NCBI RefSeq assembly: GCF_022539505.1
Contig: NC_061508.1
Location: forward strand, 63,993,754 to 64,057,753
DNA: 64,000 nt
Reading direction: 5' to 3'
DNA from: Lolium rigidum
Taxonomy: Eukaryota > Streptophyta > Magnoliopsida > Poales > Poaceae
Numbering within the stretch: the first letter of the stretch is position 1; every line of letters starts with the position of its first letter. Positions 55,892 through 64,000 of this stretch are shown here, in pieces. The position numbers were made by a program, and so were the translations under genes. The notes beneath the pieces are model-generated. The model searched no databases and was not told the DNA's origin. It was given only the letters and a program-made list of their open reading frames with translations.

Positions 55892-57689
55892 GAGACAAAG
55901 GATGAAGAAAGCCAAATGAATTGCAGGACACTTTAGCTGATGCAGCCACTACAGACAAGGTCCTCTTGCGGTTGCGGGTGCCCCTCTTGCACTATACTGG
56001 AATCAGACTACGAGACAAAAACAGAGAGGCGCGAGTCCAGGGAAGCTTGCGCGTCGCCATTCCCGACCTCTGCGGCGGGGGACAGAAGAGAGGGCAAGGG
56101 CAGCAAGTTTCTCTGTCGGAGGTCACATATAAGCGCATTTCTAGAACGTACAATCAGATTGTAAACATATTGTGTACCCCTCTATATAATGAGATAGCCG
56201 CACCCACGGTGCAGTACACAGCTAAATGTCGGATGAATATTGATGTCGTTGAACTAATCAGATGTTCAGAGAATGTGGAAACTAAGAAAAATATGCTCCA
56301 ATCACCTGATGATTCAGGTGTAGAAGTGATAACCCAAGTTGTCACCAAGGGTTTCATCATCACTCGCATTAGCTACGAGACCTACACGCCAGCCAACTGC
56401 GCCACCATCCCGTTGTGCTAACAAAGCGTAATAATTTTTTTTGTTCCCAGGAGCATCAAAAATCTGCAATCCTGCACTCCTAGTACAAGTACCCGGGAAT
56501 CCATGGATGTGCTTCCGTTAGGATTTTCCAAATCTCTGAATACATGTATTTGTTCCTTCCCATTCAGTTAAACAGAGCTCACTGATAGGATAGGTTAACA
56601 TAACCAAAATCGCTTCATACTGGCAATGAGATTCTAAAAGACCAAAACTGACAACGGCAGCAGCTTAATACTGGCATAGTTAACTGCTGCCCATTCAGTT
56701 CTCATTCGGGTAACTCGTAAGTGATTACAGTAACTCAGCATCCACCCATGCCGGGCAGATCAACGGTAGCAATTACATGGATCAGACATGCAAGCATGCA
56801 GAGCAAGGAAGATGATGCAGAGCAAGAAACAGATAAACAGGAGTCCAGGAAAAGCTTTAGCATGTACCAGCTCAAGAGGAATGAATCACTCACCTTTTAG
56901 CCATGAGATCTACGCGCTAGCCAACTGGGCATTAGTTGTGTTACGACTGCGAAAAAAAACCTAACTTGCTTGCAACTGGCAACATGATACGTCTCAAAAA
57001 ATAAGAAAACTTGCAACTGGCCTATTAATCATTTCAAATTCAAATTTGCACCTCATCCATGTACCAACAGGCAAGCTTGACTAAAATGATTTGACAATGT
57101 TGAGTTCATCCCTGCAATTAAGAAAAGAACGAAGATAACTGAACTTAGTCTTAAACAACAAGACAAAGTGTACAATATAAAAGCTAGATACTTCCCCAAA
57201 CCGCAATCACTTAAAAGCTTAACAATCAGCCATCACCTTATTAGCAGTTGCCAACTAAACATTTACCTTCCACCCAGATGCTCAATGTAGACAATGCCAC
57301 TCAATGTCCCAGGTACCGTGATTATTGTTTTATCTCCTCCTGGAAAGCAGCCCAGATTGAATGCTACAAGCCTAAAAGTACATGTTCAGGATCATTGTTA
57401 CTTGAACGGCCAATTTCAGGATACTATTTCACTGAATCACAGAATTAAAGTACCATTGACGTAAAGAACTTGATCACCAGACAGAAGAATCTTTTGGGAC
57501 AATCTCCTCCATTCTACTGAGATAGCTTCACTCACACACCTCGTGTGAATGAATTAGACAAAGCAATCCTCGTGTGAAGAATCTTTTGGGACAATCTCCG
57601 CCAAGCCTTCCAGGGCTGTATAAGAAGGTACATGCTACACAGCAGTAAACACTGAAAATGGGACCGAACTGGAGGTGAAGTATAGCTAC
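55892..57689. other. Unassigned DNA with remote copies of the 59.8-kb repeat
   Basis: No gene supported. About 56304-56400 contains CACCTGATGATTCAGG and CAAGTTGTCACC, resembling 59815-59930 and 61375-61490. Near 56912 GAGATCTACGCGCTAGCCAAC recalls the same repeat's end. The frame 55921-56421 has no domain I recognise. Confidence 0.4.
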
Positions 57690-59380
57690 AAGATGTTGTG
57701 TGTTCAGTTTCGGCGACGGGAGTCCGGCTTCTGAAACGCTCCGCTCCTGCGCGTCGCTCCCGTGGGCGACGCCAGGGGCGAACCCTAGCTCGCGCGTCCC
57801 GACCTCCCCCCCCCTCCCTCCTCCTCCGCCGCCGCCGGCGAGAGCCGCCGGGCAAAGCCCGCGCGGTGCTGGCGGCGGCGGGACTTTCCTTACCCGCTCG
57901 CAGGGGCCCTGCGTGAGGCAGGCGCGGTTGGCGGCGGTGCACCTAGGGGCTTGTGGAGCTCGGTCCGGCGGCGACGGCGAGGCTTGGCGGCGGCTGTTCT
58001 CGGCGGAGGTGCGGGCTGGCGCAGCGTATGGCGGAGGGCGACGGCGGAGGAGGCTGCTGGCGGCGGCGGCCCGGGTTTGGGCCAGGCGGGCCCCGATCTG
58101 GGCCAGGCTTGCCGCGTCCAGGGCCAGGAGGGCCGTGGAGGTAGCCAGCGCCGGCGGGGCTCCTCCCAGGTTGCACCGCCGTTGGTGCCAGACCTAGGCC
58201 AGGTGGGCGCAGATCCGGCGGTCCTCGGCAGTACGGCTGCGCGGTCCATCTTCTGTCCGGAAGGGCCGAGGTGAGGCTCTTGCTCGAGTTCGGTGGCGAG
58301 TTCTTCGATGCCGACAAAGTGTTCGACTTGACCGGCGGCATGGCGGCGTCGACAACGGCGCGGCTCTGTCCCCGGGCGTCGTGGCAGGGGTGCTTCTTGG
58401 CGGCGGTGCGTGGTCTCGGCCAAGGCCGGTTGCGAGGAGTGAGGTTGCGGCGACGCCGCTCATGGTGTCTAGTTAGCACGTGGCAGGTCGATGGTGGCAA
58501 GGGTTGGTCCGGCCCGGTGCTGCAGGTGGATGGCGACGGTGACCTAGGCGTAGCAGTGTGGTGGCACGGCTAATGGGGCGTGATCGAGGCCTGGCAGGCG
58601 GCCGGGCCTGATTTAGGCCACATTGACCATGCTACTGCGTCCGGACGGCGGGCACCTCGGGTGTCGGAGGGTGGTTCCTCTCCCTTGGGCTGCCGTGTGC
58701 TTTGATGGCTGCTGTCAATGGTGCCTTCCTACCCTACCCAATTCGAGTTGCGGCGTGCTGGTTAATCCATGGGCTCGAGTGCGTGGGGATGCCGGGGCGG
58801 CGGCCCTGGGAGGTGGACTGCGCGGTTGGCTCTTCGGCGGGCAACGCGGCGGTGGTGGTGGTCTCTCTCTTCGGTCATGAGGATGGCGTGGAGCGGACGG
58901 TGGGGGATCCTGGTGTTGGCGGCGTTTCGGCCTCGGCAACCCCCAAATCGTGTTTGGGATGCCCAACTTAGGGACGGCGGGCGGCTGAGTTGTCGGGCGT
59001 GGTGTGTGGATGCTTCCGGGCGAAAGCTCAGCGCCTCGGCGCCAACGACGGCGGTGCCTGCGGGTATCGCAACCCTCTTGGGGGCGTCGTTGTGGGTATC
59101 CGCCCCAAGGTACGGCTCCGGGTGAAAGCCCTTAACCTCATGGTCTCGACGGCGGCGGCGCAATGCGTCGTTTTCCCTCTTGGGGGCGTCGTTGTGGAGC
59201 CCCGTTTTGACTCGGTCTCGCGTCAATGTCCTCGTGGCAACTTTGGGGTCTCTGGGTTCTTTTTTGATTTTTTTTGATCTGCTTTGTAAGAGGTTCTCCT
59301 CTCCACCTTGTATCGGTTCGGCCGTTGCGGCTTTATTTATAAAGCGGGACGAAAGCCTATTTCGAGAAGTTTCCGCGACG
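57690..59380 (+). mobile_element. GC-rich block resembling a LINE-type non-autonomous element
   Basis: The block is GC-rich with many GGCGG words. It has two direct copies of CCTCTTGGGGGCGTCGTTGTGG (about 59073 and 59178) and ends with T runs (59261-59276), then GCGGCTTTATTTATAAAGC, a tail seen in grass LINE-like units. No reverse transcriptase is found in any frame. Long open frames on both strands follow from GC content alone. Assignment is tentative; no target duplication was established. Confidence 0.35.
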
Positions 59381-59979
59381 GGAGAGGTCATAGAAGATCA
59401 GACTTTACGCGCTAGGATGGGGTCGGTGGGTGGTGCTTTCGCAGGGGCTGCCTCGGTGGCGGTGGCCTTCCCTTGCGCCTGCCGATGACGAAGCCCAAAG
59501 CCGCGTACCCTCCACCCCTACAAGGAATCCCGCCTACTCCACGGTTACAGCATACTAGCAGTCACAGGCCAACACCAGCACGACATCGACACGGCACGCT
59601 GATAAGGGGGAAAAATAGTAGGAACCTGCGGCGACGAGCGGCTCGGCGCTGCCCGGGCAGATACGGGGCTGGGGATTCGTCGGAGGTGGACTTTGGGAGT
59701 GGCGAAGCATTGAAGCAGGGAGAGGGTGGCGGCTGAACGAGTCAAGATTTGGTAGCAAAACCATGAGAGACGAAGGGAGATAAAAAATGACCAAATTCAG
59801 ATTTGCTCGGTTTTCACCTGATGATTCAGAAGAAGATGTGACGACCCAAGTTGTCAACGGAGCGTTTCATCACTACATGGTCGAGAGACCTCGAACTCGG
59901 GAGTTCAGGATCTCTCGCTAGCCAACTAGGAGAGAAAAGCTGGTTGTATCAAACTATCATAGAGTCATACAAATAGCTA

Positions 59980-60073
59980 CTACCTCCGGACCGAAATAAT
60001 CGACGCGAACCCATGCTTAGCAAGTACTACATGCATGTATGTCAGAGCGTTGATTAAAAAAGAACGGAGGTAG
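59980..60073. mobile_element. Stowaway-type MITE in duplication copy A
   Basis: 94 bp with ends CTACCTCCGGACC and GAACGGAGGTAG, flanked by TA at 59978-59979 and 60074-60075. Copy B reads straight across the site (AATAGCTACTTCC near 61530), an empty site. Confidence 0.85.
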
Positions 60074-60271
60074 TATTTCCTAATTCACCGCCAGAAAGTT
60101 TTTTTTCTTCCACACTGCTTCTGCATTGAAAGTCTTTTATTTAATTCATCTTAAAAAAGTATTTTCTTTAATTTCCCCATAAAAGCGTGTTGCCGAAATA
60201 AATGACCACAGAAGTAAAATTTATGATCCCATGTTTTGTCCATGCTGATCAACAAGTTTCCTACCCAGCTG

Positions 60272-60472
60272 TTAGACTTCGGATAATTTGGTGTAGGGTC
60301 TGAATTTTATTTTTAAGAAGTTCAAACCCCCTGCATATGTATCAACGTAACACACACGTCCAAGTTTATTCAGAAACAAATCTATATGAGGGTGTTTGCA
60401 TGTCTTTCTCCTCATATAAGAAGATAGCTCATGCACGTTTGTAGGAATCCCCCATCTCACGAGTGACATCAT
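60272..60472 (-). other. Small ORF conserved in both duplication copies
   Basis: 66 codons (SLVRWGIPTNVHELSSY, PHIDLFLNKLGRVCYVDTYA). Its counterpart in copy B (61736-61969) is 77 codons with a clean 10-codon insertion in frame. I do not recognise it; it may be chance conservation. Confidence 0.25.
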
Positions 60473-60527
60473 CGCATTAAATGTAAAATCTAAAAATATA
60501 AATGATTTATCTCCTAAGCTCGCTATT

Positions 60528-61202
60528 CTATACTATTATATTCGAATTGGTGATGGTGTGTCGCACTTTGCACTTTTACTTTCCTAATTAAAACTACGGT
60601 AATTAATATTACATGTAATCGCTCATGGTGTCAATCACAATCAGAATCACATCCGTTCCTCCTACCGCCGGAGCCTAACTTGTAGACCTGGTGAAAGTTT
60701 TTTGTGTGGACTAAAACCAACGCTGGCCTATGATCTCGTAGGCCACGGTACCTCCTTCCGTTTGCAAGGGAGCTGCCAACAATTCGTGACATGGTCGGGT
60801 ATGGAGGGACTCCTGTATTCGTTGTTTTTTTACAGGAAACATCGGTCACGAGGGGAAGGCCTGAGTCGTTGGAAGCGACCCATGATGTAGCACACGGATG
60901 GGAATACGCTCGCCCTGTCCATCATCGCCCCGATACAGCCGTCTCCAAAGGTCACACAACATGTCTTCTCATAAGTGTCGCGATGGCCACGGTCGACATC
61001 GATCGGCGTCTATGCTCGGGCAAGCGCGACCAACAGAGCAAGACACCTGCAAACCGACACAGTTGCGTCGATTAGGGGTCAATGCATGCAGTGCAATAAC
61101 ATCATCTTCGTCAACCTCTTCGTGGCTCGGCATCACTTTTCACATTAGGAAGAGCCAATCTTCTTAGACCAAAATTTGTAACTTCGTTATTTTTAAGTTG
61201 TT
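60528..61202. other. Spacer between the duplication copies
   Basis: Mixed DNA, AT-rich then GC-rich (60880-61130); no gene or repeat recognised. Confidence 0.4.
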
Positions 61203-62021
61203 GATACGGGGCTGGGGATTCGTCGGAGGTGGACTTTGGGAGTGGCGGAGAAGAACTGAAGCAGGGAGAGGGTGGCGGCTGAACGAGTTAGGGTTTTGGT
61301 AGCAGTGGCGACAAAACCGTGAGAGACAAAGGGAGATTAAAAATAAAAAAATGACCAAATTCAGATTTGCTCGGTTTTCACCTGCTGATTCAGATGATAA
61401 TGTGACGACCCAAGTTGTCAACGGTGCGTTTCATCACAATATGGTCGAGAAACCTCGAACTCGGGAGTTCAGGATCTCTCGCTAGCCAACTAGGACAGAC
61501 GCTGGTTGTGTCATAGTATCATAGAGTCATGGAAATAGCTACTTCCTAATTCACTGCGAGAAAGTTTTTTTCTTTCACACTGCTTCTGCATTGAAAGTCT
61601 TTTCTTTAATTCATCTAAAATATTATTTTCTTTAATTTCCCCATAAAAGCGTGTTGCCGAAATAAATTACCACAGAAGTAAAATTTATGATTCCATGTTT
61701 TGTCCATGCTGATCAACAAGTTTCCTACCCAGCTGTTAGACCTCGGATAATTTTGTGTAGGGTCTCAATTTTATTTTTAAGAAGTTGAAACCCCCTGCAT
61801 ATGTATCAATGTAACACACACGTCCAAGATTGTTTAGAAAAATATCTATATGAGGGTGCCGCACTGCCACCCTCCCCATGGAGCAGCATTTGCATGTCTT
61901 TCTCCTTGTATAAGAAGATAGCTCATGCACATTTGTAGGAATCCCCCATCTCACGACTGACATCATCACATTAAACGTAAAATCTAAAAATATAAATGAT
62001 TTATCTCCTAAGCCCGCTATT
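61203..62021. repeat. Tandem duplication copy B (empty Stowaway site)
   Basis: Starts GATACGGGGCTGGGGATTCG and ends near CTCCTAAGCCCGCTATT. It is the partner of 59660-60527, with scattered substitutions, a 30-bp extra segment at about 61859-61888 and no Stowaway. Confidence 0.85.
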
Positions 62022-62400
62022 TTGATTAATAGTTTGTTTTTACTGCTGAGTTTATATCGATGAGAGCTTTAGAACTAGATCTCATGTTGTTATGCTTCAA
62101 AATCAAATCACAGCGAATCTCTCTATCGCCCCTCCTCCGACGCCCCTCGGCCCTGGCCGACTTGCTCTCTCCATAAATTTGGGAAACTGATGCGTTGGGC
62201 CGGACACTACGCGGACAAAGCGCGCGTCCGGCCACGCGTGTCGCAGGCCCACCTGGAAGTGACCCAATGGCAGTAGGATGACCGGCGGTAGCGTTTGCCA
62301 TCAAGGTTGCCACTAAACGCTACGCCCGCCGCTGAAGTCTGCGCCCGCCACCTGGACTCATGCGCCAGCATTAAAGCCGATGGCGCTGGAAGCCACGCGG
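62022..62400. other. Unassigned flank of the coiled-coil fragment
   Basis: No gene. From about 62190 it is GC-rich with GCGCGTCCGGCC-like words; it seems to join the coiled-coil exon near 62400 without homology. Confidence 0.35.
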
Positions 62401-62883
62401 CCAGCCTAGACGCTTCCTCTTCTTTTAGCTTCTCCTTCAGCTTGCCCAGTTCCTCCTTCAGGGAGTCGACCTCTTGGCGAGCTGCGGTGGCTATTTTGAC
62501 TGCGCCGTCTAACTTTGAGGAAGAAGATTTAACTTTCTTCTGCAGCCGAGCCTTGTCTGCCTCCAGGGAAGTAAATTGGGAGGCGAAGGCCTCCAAAGAA
62601 GATATAACGCCCCGCAGGTCCTTAAGGAAAGAGGAAAAGTAGATGTTTGACAAAGAATCATTAAACAATGCACGCTCCAGGTAATTCGCGTTGTAATCGA
62701 AAAAGACTTACAGGTTTTTCTGAAGGAGGGATCCTGGCGGCAGCAGTTGAAGGAACATCTTTCCCCCTAGAGAGGGAGGAAGCAGTCGATACCTGGGCCG
62801 CGGGGGCTGCCTTAGGAGCCGAAGCTTCGGAAGCCGCGATGTCCAGCGAAGCAGCGCCAGATTTGGCTTTCTTAGACGGAGGT
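62400..62883 (-). pseudogene. Two-exon fragment of a coiled-coil Tat antisense protein
   Basis: On the minus strand, exon one (62883 to about 62712) reads PPSKKAKSGAASLDIAASE and AARIPPSEKP, ending at a GTAAGT donor (about 62706-62711). Exon two starts after TTCCTTAAG at about 62622 and reads DLRGVISSLEAFASQFTSLE, then DSLKEELGKLKEKLKEEE, a clear heptad coiled coil. Known Tat antisense proteins have such helices near the C-terminus; this is the same kind of protein as the exon at 21244, but another family. After about 62400 the match ends. The left side (exon one) is cut by the LTR at 62884. Confidence 0.45.
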
Positions 62884-64000
62884 TGATGGCGTGTATTTCA
62901 CACGTTCGTTGGGCAACCCCAAGAGGAAGGTATGATGCGCACAACAGCAAGTTTTCCCTCAGAAAGAAACCAAGGTTTATCGAACCAGGAGGAGCCAAGA
63001 AGCACGTTGAAGGTTGATGGCGGCGGGATGTAGTGCGGCGCAACACCGGAGATTCCGGCGCCAACGTGGAACCCGCACAACACAACCAAAGTACTTTGCC
63101 CCAACGAAACAGTGAGGTTGTCAATCTCACCGGCTTGCTCAGTAACAAAGGATTAACCGTATTGTGTGGAAGATGATTGTTTGCAGAGAAAATAGTAAAA
63201 CAAGTATTGCAGCAGATTTGTATTTCAAGTATTAAAGAATGGACCGGGGTCCACAGTTCACTAGAGGTGTCTCTCCCATAAGATAAAAGCATGTTGGGTG
63301 AACAAATTACAGTCGGGCAATTGACAAATAGAGAGGACATAACAATGCACATACATGACATGATAAGTATAGTGAGATTTAATTGGGCATTACGACAAAG
63401 TACATAGACCGCCATCCAACCGCATCTATGCCTAAAAAGTCCACCTTCAGAGTTATCATCCGAACCCCTCCAGTATTAAGTTGCAAAGCAACGGACAATT
63501 GCATTAAGTATGGTGCGTAATGTAATCAACAACTACATCCTCGGACATAGCGCCAATGTTTTATCCCTAGTGGCAACAAGCACAACACAACCTTAGAACT
63601 TTCTCGTCACCGTCCCGTGTGTCAATGCGGCATGAACCCACTATCGAGCATAAGTACTCCCTCTTGGAGTTAAAAGTAAAAACTTGGCCGAGCCTCTACT
63701 AGAAACGGAGAGCATGCAAGATCATAAACAACACATATGTAATAACTTGATAATTAACATGACATGGTATTCTCTATCCATCGGATCCCGACAAACACAA
63801 CATATAGAATTACGGATAGATGATCTTGATCATGTTAGGCAGCTCACAAGATCCAACAATGAAGCACAATGAGGAGAAGACAACCATCTAGCTACTGCTA
63901 TGGACCCATAGTCCAGGGGTGAACTACTCACTCATCACTCCGGAGGCGACCATGGCGGTGTAGAGTCCTCCGGGAGATGAATCCCTCTCCGGCAGGGTGC
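62884..64000 (-). mobile_element. LTR of the TGATACGTCTCC family, running off the window
   Basis: On the plus strand it starts TGATGGCGTGTATTTCACACG after GAGGT and follows the LTRs at 41810 and 46898 closely up to the window end in the GGCAGGGTGC region. Whether it is a solo LTR or part of a whole element cannot be told. If the family pattern holds, about 0.5 kb of LTR lies beyond the window. Confidence 0.85.

Larger units (their letters stand above)
59660..60527. repeat. Tandem duplication copy A (with Stowaway)
   Basis: Starts GATACGGGGCTGGGGATTCG and ends near CTCCTAAGCTCGCTATT. It aligns over its length with 61203-62021. It differs by containing a Stowaway (59980-60073) and by lacking a 30-bp segment found in copy B near 61859. 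Confidence 0.85.

Noticed and set aside
55921..56421. 166-codon ORF after the Copia element
   Set aside because: Protein composition looks random and it crosses a known repeat relative; no motif.
57532..59391. Many overlapping ORFs in the 57.7-59.4 kb block
   Set aside because: Open on both strands because of GC content; no protein motif in any frame.

Overview
This is plant nuclear DNA from a large-genome grass, most likely a pooid (wheat, barley, oat or ryegrass relative). That assignment is an inference. It rests on nested LTR retrotransposons, Stowaway and hAT-type miniature elements, intron-containing gene fragments with GC-rich first exons, and plant-specific protein families. No rRNA, tRNA gene, CRISPR or bacterial feature was seen. 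By eye, roughly three quarters of the window is mobile DNA, and only one host gene (an RBR-type E3 ubiquitin ligase) looks near intact. Layout. 1-8615 is the 3' part of a Ty3/Gypsy chromovirus-like element with an unusually long (about 5 kb) 3' LTR, itself split by a solo LTR at 5896-7602 (target duplication ATGGG). 8616-31409 is a broken Myb/SANT-like gene. A Tat-like Ty3 element (8808-16597, duplication CTCTC) sits between its TATA box and the expected transcription start. A second, larger Tat element (17183-30713, minus strand, duplication GATGT) sits in a minisatellite in its intron. Both Tat elements carry an extra coding region antisense to gag-pol; in the larger one it is a multi-exon gene with its own TATA box. 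31410-37915 holds the E3 ligase gene, whose N-terminal RNase H-like exon is separated by a 4.4 kb intron from the RING-IBR-RING exons. That intron holds a hAT-type miniature element, a Stowaway and an antisense exon-like fragment. 37916-41188 holds three TIR elements with matching terminal palindromes and a decayed DUF4283-like gene. 41189-48491 is a retrotransposon compound. A plus-strand LTR fragment abuts a complete minus-strand non-autonomous element with two 1.6 kb LTRs, a tRNA-Asp primer site, one 206-residue ORF of unknown function and three copies of its polypurine-tract 16-mer. 48492-50815 holds the 3' end of a plant-mobile-domain (PMD) type gene, then a striking array of about seven hairpin modules, then the promoter and first exon of a gene on the other strand. 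50814-55891 is a complete but inactivated Ty1/Copia element with 125-bp LTRs. 55892-62883 is mixed repeat DNA: a GC-rich LINE-like block, a diverged tandem duplication (one copy with a Stowaway, the other with the empty site), and a two-exon fragment of a Tat antisense gene. From 62884 another LTR of the 41810-48491 family runs off the window. The best candidates for something undescribed are the hairpin array behind the PMD gene (49815-50250), the paired palindromes of the 38-40 kb elements, the triplicated polypurine 16-mer at 43.4-45.4 kb, and the dense GCCGAT and GCCGG motifs of the two Tat elements. All family assignments are from reading motifs; no searches were run.
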